Below, in pieces: positions 12,860 to 25,000 of a stretch of DNA of 64,000 nt. Below the pieces are notes generated by a model, which saw only the letters and a list, made by a program, of their open reading frames with translations, was not told where the DNA came from and did no database searches. Both the position numbers and the translations under genes were made by a program. Source of the stretch: Trema orientale (Eukaryota; Streptophyta; Magnoliopsida; Rosales; Cannabaceae). How positions within the stretch are numbered: position 1 is the stretch's first letter; each line of letters begins with the position of its first letter. The stretch is taken from the NCBI GenBank assembly GCA_002914845.1, contig JXTC01000008.1:1837693-1901692 (forward strand). Direction: 5' to 3'.

Positions 12860-15330
12860 AAGTAGACTGGCCAAAATAATGTAGATTGGAAAAGAAAACT
12901 TTTCATTGTCCTAACATCTGAAGATTAGAAATATGTCCTAATAATATCTTATCCTAAAGCACCAAGAAAAGGTGCAACAAGCAAAAGGAAATAGCAAAAG
13001 GTTAACGAAATGACCAAATGCTATAAAATGGTTTCTATCTCTAATGCCTTATAATCTAAACATCAAGACATGATCACTACTGCAAAGATCATAAAAAAAC
13101 TTAAGCAAATGTTTATTAGAGGCACTCACCATACAAGACAAGCTGTTATGCATTCCATCATGTTTGCTGAGATTGAAAAAAAAAAAAAAAAAGAACGAGA
13201 GTTCAGGACCATATACTTCATTTTATGGATCTCTTGAACGAGGCTAAGGTGCAAGGAGCAAAGATAGATGAGGAAACTCAATTTGACATGCTCTTGGAAA
13301 CTTTGCCAGAACAATTCAATTAGTTCAAGTTGAACCATAATATAAATAAGATGATGATCACTATGATTGAATTGATGAATGAACTCCATTCTGCTGAGGA
13401 AATTTGTATTAAGACTAGATCATTGAATCTCACAGAATTAAAATCCAAGACGAAATTCAATGTGACCAAGAATAAGAAGAAGAACAAGAAAAAGGCAAAA
13501 GGTAGGAAGAAGAAGTCGTCTAAGAAAGATGGCAAATCCGAAGGAAAATGCTTCAAATATTGGGAAAAATACCACTAGAAAAAAGATTCCCCTAAGCTGA
13601 ATAAACAAGGTATAGGTGAGACTTTTGTTGTTGAAGCATGTTTAGTTCACAGTTCTATCAATACAAGGGTAGTAGACTCAGGCGCAACTAATCATATTTG
13701 TAATTTCTTGTGTTAGTTTCAAGAAAACATAATGCCCAGTGATGGAGCCTTCAGACTAAGATTAGGCTAGATGGTGTCAGCAGTAGCTATAGAGACAATA
13801 GTTTTAAATTTTAAGAATAAAACTTTACATTTAATTAATTGACTTTATGTTTCAGATTCCAGAGGAATTTAGTTTTAGTTGCTTGGTTAGTTAAACAAGG
13901 TATACTGTTGGTTTAATTCTTCTGTTTTTATTTCAAGAAATAAAGCTAAAGTTTGTTCTAGCACATTGATATATGGCTTATCTTATTTAAGTCCTAATTC
14001 TAAAAAACTGCATGACAATTTTAATGTTGAACACCGGCACAGATCAAAGAAAAGAAAAATTTCTTCTTCAGTAAATCAAGTATAGTTGTGGCACTTTAGA
14101 CTTGGTCACATCAACCAGACAAAAATACAAAAATTGATCAAAGATGGACTCTTATGTCTATTAGATTTTGAATCAATGCCACTTTGTAAATCTTATTTAG
14201 AAGGTAAAATAACCAAAAGACAGTTCAAATCTAAAGATAAGCGTGCTACAGCATAATCAGAATTGGTCCATACAGACGTATGTGGTCCAATTAATGTGCA
14301 AGCTAGAGGTGGCTATAAGTATTTCATAACCTTCACTAGTGATTACTCTAGATACGGCTATATATACCTAATGTGTCACAATTCTGAATGTTTTGAGAAA
14401 TTTAAGGATTCAAGGCAGAAACAGAAAAGTAATTAAGTAGACCTTTGAAGAAACTTCGATCTGATAGAGCTCGCGAATATCTTTTAGGAGAGTTTGAACA
14501 GTACTTGACTAATAATGGGATTATATCCCATCAAACTGCATCAGGCACTCCTTAGCAAAATAGTATAGAAGAAAAAAGAAATAGGATTCTCTTGGACAGG
14601 ATGAGGTCCATAATGAGTTATTCAACACTACCTAATTCATTTTTGGGTTATGCTCTGCAAACTGCAATGTATCTTTTAAACATAGCACCTTTTAAATCTG
14701 TTCAAAAAACACCCAAAGAATTATAGACAGAGCGAAAGCCCAGATTGAACCATATTAGCATATCAAGGTGTTCGACATATGTGCTAAAGGTAAAAACAGA
14801 TAAACTGGAGCCTTGTTCAGAAGTTGCATTTTAATGGGATATCCGGAAGGAATGAAATAAGGCATACTCTATAGTTCTCAAGACAAAAAAGTCATTGTTA
14901 GCATCAATGTTACTTTCTTAGATGAGAACTATATAAATAACTACAAACTAAATAGCAAGGTTATACTTGAAGAACTCTCTAGTGAAATTGTGACTCCTTA
15001 AGTAGTGCCCACTATAGAGCAAGAAGAAGATAACAATCACAGTAATGAAGAGAGTGAGCATGTACATAAAGAAACAGAAGAGCTGTGTCGTAAATGGGAG
15101 GGTAATATGTTTACCTGCAAGGTACATGAGTATCACATGTATTCGACGGAGAGATAAAAGTCACCAAAATAGCAACAGCTGATAATATAGCTGATCCTTT
15201 CACTAAGGCTATTATTGGAATAGCTTTTAGCCATGATTTAGAAACAATAGGGATTAAAGAGATACCCCAACTACTTTGAGCACTAGTAAGAGATTATTGG
15301 AATTAGTGGGAAAGGCTCATAAAAGTAGTT
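12860..15330 (+). mobile_element. Ty1/Copia LTR retrotransposon, broken fossil
   Basis: Similarity in order on the plus strand: a gag region of the UBN2 type (about 13200-13600) ending in a lysine-rich stretch and zinc-knuckle-like segment; a protease-like segment near 13660; an integrase region (about 14095-14740) with the HTDVCGP-type core; then a short segment near 15150-15280 matching the end of the RNase H domain. Most of the reverse transcriptase region is not recognisable, and intact LTRs were not identified at either end. The element is heavily decayed, with many breaks, and looks old. Confidence 0.8.
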
Positions 15331-16554
15331 ATTTCTATGTAAACATTTTCATATTACTAAAATAAAGTATTATTCATTTAATTACTTGTGCATAATGTTA
15401 TTTATATAAAGGTCCATTTGTTTTTTCATATAAACCTCGACAGAGTGAGGAAAATTTTTTTAAAAAGAGAACGAAAGAGTAGTACAAACTAGTCAAAGGG
15501 AGGGGCATTAACTTGACCTCTCAAAGAGAAAACTAAGTAACATCAACAAAACCTATAACTAGGTCTTGCAATTCAATCATCGTAAACAAAAAAAAGAAAT
15601 AAATGATGGAGCTGACCACCACCAAGTAGGACAAACAAAGAAGGGCACTCGAGAGGCTAAAAGTTCTTGCAATACAATCATTGTAAACAAATAAAGGTCC
15701 ATTTAATTGTGTAAATATGTATCTTTGTGATTACAATATAAATTCATAGAAGATACGGGTGCAAGTTAGTTACAATTAATTAATAATGGTTTGTAGCGAT
15801 ATAAATAAGGTTGGACGCTTTATTTATGCTGTAGCAGACTTTGAAAAAGTTTGACTTGTCTTAATCAACTTAAGTCAACTGGTGTAATGGAACTTACACC
15901 GAATTGGATCATAAATGAAATTTTATGGACAATATCAATGGAAAAAAAATTTCATATGTAGTAATTATCTTTACTCTTAATCTTGAGTTAGCTATGATTA
16001 TATATTCTAAAGTATGATTTTATTTGAATTATGAATAAGTGAGATTAATTCAAGTCAATACTCTGTTGTTTGATAAAATATATTTATTGAATTACATAAT
16101 TACAATAAGTAATATAGAATTTGGTGCTTGATCATAAGCCTTAGACCTAAGCATGTCAACATTGATTCAATTAATAAGATATTGACTGATGATTATTAGA
16201 GAAATCAATAAGTACAAAGGAACATATGATTATGTTTTTATGATACTATACAAATGAGTAATTAGTAAAGAATTATTGTGGCATGGAATGTTACTTCAAA
16301 AAATAGTCATGAATAGTTGGAATGCAATTTTAGTCCTTTAGTAGAATAGATTTGAAATTAAATAATTAACAGGTACGTTTAAATATTTAGGAGCCAACTG
16401 TACATGTCCTATAAGATCCACGAGCTAGCTTGTGTCAATGGTTATATTATTATTGGACTGGACCAATTTGAGCAAAAATTGGAGAAATTAAGTTGAATTG
16501 CAGAGGAAACAACAAGCTTGGCCCAGTCACTGGGCCTGGGCGTATACCACAATG
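15331..16554. other. Repeat-derived intergenic sequence
   Basis: AT-rich, possibly the decayed 3' flank of the Copia fossil. A short duplicated phrase around TCTTGCAATTCAATCATCGT occurs near 15564 and again near 15665. No gene seen. Confidence 0.4.
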
Positions 16555-16562
16555 GGAGTGGG

Positions 16563-17214
16563 TAGAGGTGTATGAAAAAACTGATTTACTGAAGCCGATC
16601 GAAAAACCGACCGTAAAAAAAACCGAATTCTCGGTGCCACGTTAGCACCGAATGTTTTGGTCGGTTTCAGTTTTGGTTTTTTTTTTTATAATTGCGGTCA
16701 GTTTCGGTTTTAGAAATATAAGTTTCGGTTAAAATAAAACCGATCGATAATGTATATTACATTAAGATATTTTAAATATATAAGAGTAATTAGCACAATG
16801 GTTGACAACTCCTAAAATTTACTTGCCTCCAAAGTTTAAATCTCAATACCCTTACCTCACCTGTTTTTTGAAAATGTTATTTTTGGTTTTTGAAAAAATA
16901 CATGTTTTTTAAAAACGTTATTTTTGGTTTCTGAAAAAAATGACGTTAGTGAGATTCGAACCCTGCAAGCATTAACCGAGTGCACTTAAGACAAAGGCGC
17001 AAAAACCATTAAGCTACTTATTTAATATGTTGCATATAAAGTATCGATTATATTTATTATTTAATAAACATCGAAACCGACCAAAAACTGAAAATTCGGT
17101 CGGTGTTTCTTTTTCTGACGGTCAGTTTCGATTTTCAATATACTAAAACTGAGAAGTTCAGTTTGTTGGGAATTTTGGCGAAAACCAACCGAAACCGACC
17201 GACTTTCAGCCCTA
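16563..17214. mobile_element. Non-autonomous hAT-type element with 8-bp target duplication
   Basis: Flanked by GGAGTGGG (16555-16562) and GGAGTAGG (17215-17222), an 8-bp duplication with one mismatch as expected for hAT insertion. The ends read TAGAGGTG and CAGCCCTA, imperfect terminal inverted repeats. Long sub-terminal inverted arms are rich in CGGTCGGTTTC and its complement. At 652 bp there is no transposase. The interior carries tRNA-like boxes in opposite orientation (around 16795-16850, and GATTCGAACCCTGCA at about 16950). Confidence 0.8.
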
Positions 17215-17559
17215 GGAGTAGGAGACTTGTCTTAGTTTTGATAATTTCTAGATAAATTGACAAGTATGAACACAAAAAGTTTCATTCTTTAAAATATGCC
17301 AGTTTCCAGATTAAGAATAATAGAGATTCCTACTATTGATTTGGTTTAATAAACCTATATATAATTAGGTAGTCATTCTGTTTATGGTTAATTGGATATT
17401 AACAAATCAGGAAAAACTAACAAAGTAATATTTTACTGATAACTAAATAGAAAAGGTAATAGAGGATAGTTGGATATTACAAAAGTTCAAATAGGGTAAC
17501 AGGATTTTTTGAAAAAGGAAAATCCCATCATTGGCCAAATTTGGCCAATGGAGTTAGAG

Positions 17560-18930
17560 GCCACTGATATACTCAATTTATATCTATATGATAGTGACTT
17601 TTCCATGATATTTTGTGAATTTTTAAGTTATTCTAAGCTAAATTGCTTTGTTTTTGTGTTCCTAAGTGTTTTGGAGGTAATGGAGTGAAAAGGAGTTGAA
17701 TTGGAGCTAAAACATGCTAAAAATCAAAGTGTTGAGCTGAAACTAGTTGAAATCCAGAAAACATGCTTAAAAATAGCCATTTTTCCTTAAATCTGTAAAA
17801 GCGGCATTTTTATAAATTAGAGGCCGGGGAACTGAATTTGTGTGTTGTGCCACCATGCTGTTGTCTCAGAAAAAAATAATAACACCAGAGACAAAGGGCA
17901 GTGGCACCATACTTTGTGAGTTGCGGCACTAGAGGCAGGATTTCCACTGACTTAAGCTATTTTGATGGCTCACAACTCTTAATTCGAGTAGGACTTAATC
18001 TAGATGTCTCCAAACTTAATTTCCTATAAATAGGAGCCTTTAACTTTGATGGGAATCAGCCATTCATACTTAGGACCCATAAAAACATATTAAAAACTTA
18101 GAGAGAGAGGTGGAGAGCTTGGAAGCTACTGTAGCGTTCTTCTTCTTTTTCCTTTTAGTTTTTCTTTGTTTTTATTATTCTGGCATGATATTCTTTTCAT
18201 TCATTCTTGTATATATACTAAGATAGGCCCTAAATTAGGTTAAGGGTGATTTCAAAACCCAAACATAATTGATGTTTGATTTTTCTGATTCTATATATCA
18301 TATCAAGTATTTACTATAAAGTTGTTTATGTTCTTCTATATTGAATCATTTTTATCTTTTGTTTGAGATTGCCACTTAGATGATTGATAATAAAATATAC
18401 TACTAGGATTTGAGTTAGGCGTATGTTATATTTGAATCCATAGGTAGCAAATCTCTAATTGGTATGGTCATTTGAGGTATTGGTTATAATGAAGAATATA
18501 ACCTAGGTTAAGAATCTGCGTTTGTGTAATTATGACCTTGATCGATCTATCTTTCTCTACTTAATACTTCTATTAGGTAATTTTAGAGCGTTTGCTTAGG
18601 TTATTTAATAGAAAGAGATTAGTATGGCATTTGTCTACTTAACATATAAAAAGTTGGGGTTAATTGCTCATTATCTACAGCTGGTAGTCTTAGTAAGTAA
18701 TTGAATATAGAATTAGATGGTTAAATTAAAATGACTGTTTAGTATTAGCGAATAATTCCTTAACCAATTTATATTATTTATATTTTATTTATTTTATTGT
18801 TTTCTTTAGTTTTAGTTTGTATTTCTAAATCCCTTTCACTATTAGGATTAGTAATATTTTAGTTAGACCAATTCCTTATGGGATCGACACTACTTGTCAC
18901 TATACTACGTAATTATTAAGATTTTTCTAA
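17560..18930 (+). repeat. LTR remnant, probably Ty3/Gypsy, fossil
   Basis: A stretch with features of a long LTR: AT-rich start, TATA-like CCTATAAATAGGAG near 18023, a leader with AGAGAGAGGTGGAGAGCTTG, and a distal TTATGGGATCGACACTACTT phrase common in plant Gypsy LTRs. No internal coding region follows, so it may be a solo or truncated LTR. Borders are approximate and no target duplication was found. Appears decayed. Confidence 0.4.
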
Positions 18931-19009
18931 TCCTTGTTATGAAGAGATAGGATGGAAAATTAATTTGGTTGTTTGACGATACGCTAGCCACACACCTATA
19001 GCACAATGA

Positions 19010-19430
19010 CTGTGGCGTGTGGCACTCCTCAATGGTTGTCCGTTTGTGTCTTGCTTCATATTGTCTATATATAGGAGACTCTAGACACCTCTTTCACTTG
19101 TGATAGAAATTATACTAAACTTCTACAGTTTTTCTAAAGAAAAGAAATTCATAAAGATAAGTAAACAGTCTATTTCATATTCTTAGATTTCTTTATGAAT
19201 TAAGCACAGTCACTTACTTGATCTTTTCCTGTGTAGCATATAGAGACCATACTCTTGTGTGACTATACATAAGGATAGTTTGGAAGGTTAATCGGAGGTT
19301 GGAGTCATTCTCTTGTCTATCTGCAGTCTATAAGAGGTATAATTTTTTATACATATATCTAATATCTTGTTATGATATTAATATGCTCTTGGTTGTGTCT
19401 TCCGCTGCATTGTTTAATTGAAAAAACTAT
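19010..19430 (+). repeat. LTR-end remnant, probably Copia, fossil
   Basis: Contains a TATA-like CTATATATAGGAG near 19062 and a downstream leader with GGAAGGTTAATCGGAGGTTG, a style common in the R-U5 part of plant Copia LTRs. No internal region is attached. Borders are approximate. Confidence 0.35.
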
Positions 19431-19499
19431 TGATAGATTTTCAAGAAAAATAACTTTTACAAATACTAGCAACTGCTTTTTTTTTTTTTTTTTTTGTTT

Positions 19500-19720
19500 T
19501 CTGAAGTCATTCCAACATCCTCTTCATTGTCATTTTTCTTTTGAGCTAAGTTAGAACATGTGTATCATTCAGCTAATCAAGTTGCACATGGTTTAGCAAA
19601 ATTTGTTTTAAAGCTAGATGGTGATTGTATTTGGTTCGAGAAAGATCCTCCATCTATTCTATCTATTGTTGTATTAAACTCTTCTAGTTAATAACATATT
19701 ACCTTTATTCAAAAACAGAA
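19500..19720 (+). mobile_element. LINE 3' end (RNase H-like C terminus and tail)
   Basis: One frame reads HSANQVAHGLAKF and runs to a stop before a short trailer and A-rich tail near 19719-19730. NQVAHGLA is the classic C-terminal RNase H signature of plant L1-type LINEs. It is a 5'-truncated copy with no upstream reverse transcriptase. The 5' border and target duplication were not resolved. Confidence 0.6.
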
Positions 19721-19804
19721 AAAAAAAAATAGTAAATGTGAAATTTACTAATTGCAATTTATTATTTGAAAAAAAAAAAGAGTTCACAATTTCTCCATAT
19801 TTCC

Positions 19805-20150
19805 AAATGGGGAAATTACACAATATACAGTGATTCTGAAAAAAAATTTGAAAAATACGGTGGTTTTGTACTTTTTAAGGTGCGGTACTATTTTTATTAT
19901 AAAAATTCTGTTTTTTAAAAAATATTTAGAAAAATATCATTTTTTAAAATAGTAACTAATTTCTGATAACCAGTTTCCAGAAACTGGTAACTAGTAACCA
20001 AAGCTATTTATAACTGGTAACCAGTAACTAGTTTCTAGGAACCGGTAACCAGTAATTATTTTAAAAATTGTATTTTTCTAAATATTTTTTTAAAACGTGA
20101 TATTTTCCTAATAAAAACTATATGAAAATTAGAAAAATGTCTGACGTCCG
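19805..20150. repeat. Imperfect palindromic repeat (fold-back)
   Basis: The centre has TTTCCAGAAACTGGTAACTA and repeated AACTGGTAACCAGTAACTAG phrases. The outer arms TTTAGAAAAATATCATTTTT and its near complement surround them. Style and words resemble the 10695-11765 array, suggesting one family. No coding capacity. Confidence 0.55.
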
Positions 20151-21091
20151 TATATTTGTAATTGTTTTCGGTTTTTGTAGGTGTAAGTGTTAGAAACCCA
20201 TTCCAAATATGGTCGAGCCTGGATTGGACTGTGCCCTAACATTTCTGGCCCACGGCCTCGTGGGCCTCCTTTGAAAAGGGATACTTTCTAGTTCTAGACC
20301 CATCTGGCATCTCCAATAAAAAAAAAAAAGGCAGCGTACCGTGCATACAATACCATGGGCATCATCGCCGTCATAGCTGTTCGACCTTATCACACTTGCA
20401 TTCCATATCTCTCAATCAAATCCACCCTCACGTACACCACTAAAGTCGCCCATAAATGCTTATGCTGGTCGCAACAAACAACTTCTGGTAAATCCTTCTT
20501 CTATCTTTTTTCTCTTTATCCTATTCCGATCCAAAATATGCTTTATGTATATATATCTATATGATATGTTGATGGATCACGATGAGTTATTAACCGTTTG
20601 TAGAAAAATTGATCCAAACACGGTTCATCTTCTTTGTTTTAATAGTTATCTGAGAGAGTTGTTTTCATGATTCATGACCTTAATGAATATGGCAATTACA
20701 TGGTTAAAATGTTTTTTTTTTTTTTTTTTTGGATCAGAAATTTCCTGATTGAATTTTCACTACTCTTTTTTGATACTAGATAAAGGCATTAGAGATTGAT
20801 TTTGTCATGTTCACTCAGCAGTTCTACAAATCTTGGCTAGAGTTTGCTACATATAATACCGTGTTGGATCCTCTGTGTGAGGAATGGAGATAGTTAAAGA
20901 GGTTTTTCATCTCATGGGAGCAATAACTACAGAGGATTGAGTTGTGGACCATATTCAGGCCAATGAAGGGAAGCAATGAGTTAGCTTTTTTTTTTTTAAT
21001 TAGGAAAAATGAAGGATTAAGTTGTAATGTGATAGACATTTTCTTATTTAAGATTCTAGTAGATTAGGATAGAATACTCATTCATGCTTTT

Positions 21092-21275
21092 TGTTCAAAG
21101 ATCTCCTTGGCTTCGTCCATTCGTCCTTGCAAAGATAATTTTTGGCCTTTGTGCATCGTACTTTCTTATGAAGAAAAGTGTAGTATGATGGACAAGGTCC
21201 ATAAATTGTTTGAATTACGTGATTTGATAGAGATTTGCAAGGCCAAACGGACGACGTAAAGGAGATTTTTGAACA
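21092..21275 (+). ncRNA. Fold-back 1 of locus 1
   Basis: The arm 21092-21165 is PPR antisense. The arm about 21178-21275 is PPR sense, reading MDKVHKLFEL and then a degenerate second motif. Both ends carry TGTTCAAA and its complement TTTGAACA. Between the arms lie only about 12 nt, and the sense arm has an extra stretch of about 20 nt that would bulge. Pairing is imperfect along roughly 70 nt. Confidence 0.6.
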
Positions 21276-21320
21276 AATCAGACATACAGCAATATTTGAT
21301 AGAACACGTTTGATAACATT

Positions 21321-21546
21321 TGTTCAAAGATCTTCTTCGCCTTATCCATTCTTCCTTGCAAAGAGAATCCCTTGGACAATTCATGGTCCTTGTGCATCAT
21401 ACTGACTCAAAAGGGAAATACGGTATGATGGACAAGGCCCATAAATTGTTCGATATGAACTTTGACTAATACAATATTAAGGAAATAATTTACCAAGGGA
21501 TTCTCTTGCAAGTATGAATGGATAAGGTGAAGAAGATCCTTGAACA
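21321..21546 (+). ncRNA. Fold-back 2 of locus 1
   Basis: The arm 21321-21407 contains CTTCCTTGCAAAGAGAATCC. The arm 21422-21546 contains GGATTCTCTTGCAAGTATGA. The outer 55 nt pair with only about five mismatches or bulges, and the sense arm carries an extra segment of about 45 nt in mid-stem. The sense arm reads MDKAHKLF and then a second PPR motif with MDKVKKILEQMTSKG. It has the same architecture as fold-back 1 and as both fold-backs of locus 2. Confidence 0.65.
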
Positions 21547-22549
21547 AATGACATCAAAAGGTGTTCCCCGTATGCTATGGTATGCTATGGTATCGTATTT
21601 ATGTGGTTGGTTTGTTCTTTTGTACGAGAATTATTTCAATGGAGAATTATTTTGCCATGATATGTTTGGGTGGTGTTCTGTTGTTTATTGTTTTTTTCCT
21701 CCCCTTCCCTTGTAGGTCAGTCTAATTTACATTGTTAAGGCTATTTGGGTTACTCCTTGTTCTTGTTAGAGTAAAAAATAAACCAATCTTTCTTAGTGAA
21801 CACTCTAAGTAGTAGAGCCATCCAACCTACCTACTTGTGTGGTTTACTTGTATCATTTCATTTGTTCCCGTTCCTTTCTATAAGCTAATTGTTCTATTCA
21901 CATTTTTTAAGTTCCTTCTTTGATTGCCTGTGAGCAGAGTTAATATTGATTTAATATGAAAATTAAGCTTATGCTATTTCGTTGAACACATATATAAAGA
22001 ATGAAAGGCACTTTGCTACACCGTGCCTCGAGTACAAATTAACCATTTAGAAACGACATAGCCGCAGATTACTATTATTATTATTATTTTATGTTTTATT
22101 TTTATTTTTTTAGTTCAGCAGCACAGATTATATATCTAATGTGACAATCTTTTTAATGAGCGAAGTTAGTAACGAATCCATTTTTTTCTTTTCTCGGAAA
22201 AGAGCACAGAATAGCTTTATGCCAAACTTTATCGTTCTGTTATGCTGTTGCACTCGTGTTTAGCCATTTTACTTGAAGCAAATCCTACGTGTCTTTAAAC
22301 AATTTCAACATGTCCTCTAATTTGTAAAATGTCTCAATAGTTCTTCAAATAATCTTAACCATCCCATCCCGGGTTCCACACTGCTGGATTCGAGGATATT
22401 GGTAATAATTGAAATTGGCCAGTTACCATTAATATTATCTCAATCTTTAGAATTCCACCTACCTATAGCAAACAAATAATGCTAAAAACACAAATAAAAA
22501 CACAAAATAATGCTAAAAACACAAATAATATGCACACAATGATGCGATA

Positions 22550-22640
22550 TGTTTTATCAGCCACTCCCAAGAATAACGCAGCATGTTTTATCAGCCACTC
22601 CCGAGGAAATGTTTTATCAGCCACCCCCAAGGAATCCATA
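22550..22640. repeat. Short direct repeat, three units
   Basis: ATGTTTTATCAGCCACTCCC occurs near 22549, 22584 and 22608 (the last with one change), with spacing of about 35 and 24 bp. It is probably a local slippage or duplication product at the edge of the LINE remnant. Confidence 0.7.
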
Positions 22641-22659
22641 TGCTGTCAATGCTATTATG

Positions 22660-22915
22660 AAGCCTAAGCTTTGTTATGCTGTCGCATATCTAGATGATAT
22701 TTCTATTTTTATTTCTTCTGCTGGATATGATTCGTGTTGCCACGTTTCTTGCCAAGGAAATATAGTGGCCCATGAGCTGACTCAATTTGCAATTCGTTCT
22801 AAATGTAATAGAATATGGGATGAGTCTTGTCCATATTTTATCTCTCATCATATAATTGTCGATCTTAAGCAATAATAAATCCTATTTTCATTCGAGAAAA
22901 AAAAAAAAAAAAAAA
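22660..22915 (+). mobile_element. LINE 3' end with poly(A)
   Basis: One frame reads GNIVAHELTQFAIRS and continues to a stop at about 22873. It is followed by an AATAAATCC trailer and an A19 run at 22897-22915. The VAHEL signature and spacing to the stop fit the RNase H-like end of a plant L1 LINE. It is truncated at the 5' side. No clean target duplication was identified. Confidence 0.65.
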
Positions 22916-23205
22916 GAAGAGAAGCCAGACATTTTTCATTAGTTCATTTGGTTGTGTAACCTTAGCTATGATTTTGTCGTCTGCAAAGACTCATAACTTA
23001 GCTCATTCAAGGAAATCATCCTCGATTGTACTTCGAAATATTAGATGACTAGGTAGCAATACAAATACAACAGATTCTCCCCTTACAAAACTGAGATTGA
23101 CAAATATGTCAAAAGAGAGTTTTACTAGTTCTAAGAAAACATTTTCTCTCCCTTTTTTCCTTGTTTTTTCCCTCATTATAATTGTTCCCCGCCAAAACCG
23201 AAGTT

Positions 23206-25000
23206 TCAAACGAAGCCAAATGCTGAAGATAATCGAGTACCAAGAGCCTCCCATGTACTCTCCATCTCTTCTACCAACTCTGCAGCCTCCTTCCTTAATG
23301 AGATCAATCTTACGTCTCGTTCTGCATCGACAAACGCCTGCCTAGAATTGGAAGCTCCATCAACTAGAATTTTTATGGCATTCTTCAACCCTTCTCTCTT
23401 GGCCTTCTTTGCAACCAACATTCTTTCTAGATCAGCTATCTCTTCATCAAGAGCATCAACCTGTTGTCTAAGAGGCACAAACTCCGAAGATAATTGCCTT
23501 AGTGTATTCTTGAGATGGTAAGAGATTTTTCTCTCTTTTCCACCTCTTTCAGATCATGCCGCGCAACCTCATATAAATCGAAATTAGATTCAAAGTTGGA
23601 CAAGAATTTGGTCATCTCGTCTGTCATGCTATCTGGGAACGCATTGGCAGCTAGTAGAGTATCGACTGAGGCTTCAACTTCGGGCTTTTTGCCAAGATGG
23701 ATCAAAATCAATGACTTTAGCTTCAAACACTTTCTCAAGATTTATTTAGCACGATCAATATCCTGATGGCTAAAACGACGCTGCTGAGAACTCGAAAAAG
23801 ACTTCGGTTTAGAAGTTTTGCCTTGGATAAGTTCATCTATCTCAGCCAACAGTGCGTCATATTTCGGGTATGAAAGTGGCCCTGTTGTTAGCTCTATTGA
23901 GGTGAATTCCTATATGGAAGTTGTTAGTGAAGTTAGTCAGAATCTTTTGTAACTTTCAGCACACGGAAGAAACAAGTAGTGATGGGGACAACACAAACCT
24001 TGAGGAGGTCTTCAGCTGAAGGGTGAGTTGGAGGAATGGCTGAGGGAGCTTTTGAATTCTCACCTTGTTGGCGAATATTTGATTCTTCTCCATCGACAGT
24101 CACGAGAACTGTTTCTTTTCTTGGTGCAATCTCTGCTTTGGCCTGGGATATGATATTGGAATCATATTCTTTATTGATGGTTAAAAAAGGAACTTGAGCC
24201 ATAATGTCATTAGGGGTCTTATAGGGAGGAAAAGCACGGGCATCACGGTCTTCAGCTGGGGCATCCTTCAAGATATGGAAGTTAAAAGAATCCTTGAAAT
24301 AAATTGCACAAAGCAAGAAAGTAAAAGCATACCTCAGCTGACTGCTTAATGGTTGCTGTATATCCTCATCTGCCTTATCTACTTCCTCAATCGTAGTTTC
24401 AACATCTAAAGAGATGATCGGTTCAAGAAACTCACTCAAGTAAAATCATTGGAAATAATAGGTGAGTGAGAATGAGAAATGTACCTAGAAGTTGCCACCT
24501 AGGTGTCTTTCCCGGAACCAGTGTCGCTTTCTTAGCTGAAGACACATTAATTTCTTTCGAGAGAACAAGAGACTCTACGAATCCTCTTCACTGCAGGTAT
24601 TCAATAGTCTCATTCGACACACTTACAAGGCAGGACCATGGCCAGGCAAGACAATCAGGACTACAAGAGTTGAAATCTTGGTGAGGTAATTATGTAAAGT
24701 TACATTCCATTTGGTTTGAGACTCGGGAACCTATAAGTACATCATCAGCAATAGTAGAGAAAACTGGCCAAAGAGAAAAACAACTATTTACAGTGGCTCT
24801 CATATATACAGGCTCCCTAGATCTGAGTACTTCGAAATATTTGAGGGTGCAACTCGCACTTTGATCAAATACATCTGCAACAATGTCCTGTATAAAATTT
24901 GCTTCGTCCCTTTCAAATTTCAGGGTAAATTGAAATGGCTCGAACGAAGCCTACTTGATCAGTCAGTAAATTGGGGTTGTAATGATCTATCACAAACTTC
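23206..25000 (-). pseudogene. Broken multi-exon coiled-coil gene, possibly plant-mobile-domain type
   Basis: Minus-strand coding-like blocks occur in order. About 24960-24790 reads RDEANFIQDIVADVF. About 24590-24485 reads SSAKKATLVPGKTPRWQLL and ends at a GTACAT donor-like site. About 24439-23933 is Ser/Pro/Glu-rich and contains HPSAEDLLKVCVVPI. About 23738-23500 is a helical block. About 23478-23206 is a charged coiled coil with DALDEEIADLERMLVAKKAK, ending at a stop. The coiled coil is out of frame with the block before it, and other blocks also meet stops, so the gene is unlikely to work as it stands. The overall style resembles the C-terminal part of plant-mobile-domain (PMD) proteins, but this is recalled similarity and tentative. 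Confidence 0.45.

Larger units (their letters stand above)
20340..22180 (+). ncRNA. PPR-derived fold-back locus 1 (candidate MIRNA/hairpin-siRNA gene)
   Basis: An upstream exon-like stretch (about 20355-20488) opens MGIIAVIAVRPYHTC and ends at a GTAAAT donor. After a likely intron ending TCAGCAG near 20822, similarity to pentatricopeptide-repeat genes begins (YNTVLDPLCEEWR near 20850). Then come two successive fold-backs, each pairing an antisense and a sense copy of the same PPR motif, and a final sense PPR segment to about 21570. The layout is repeated in locus 2 (33680-35540), with similarity extending into the non-coding 3' part (CTGTGAGCAGAG near 21930). No PPR reading frame is long enough to be functional. 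I read this as a PPR gene fragment rearranged by inverted duplication, a known birth route of plant MIRNA genes. Transcription is inferred, not shown. The alternative is a plain PPR pseudogene. Confidence 0.6.
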
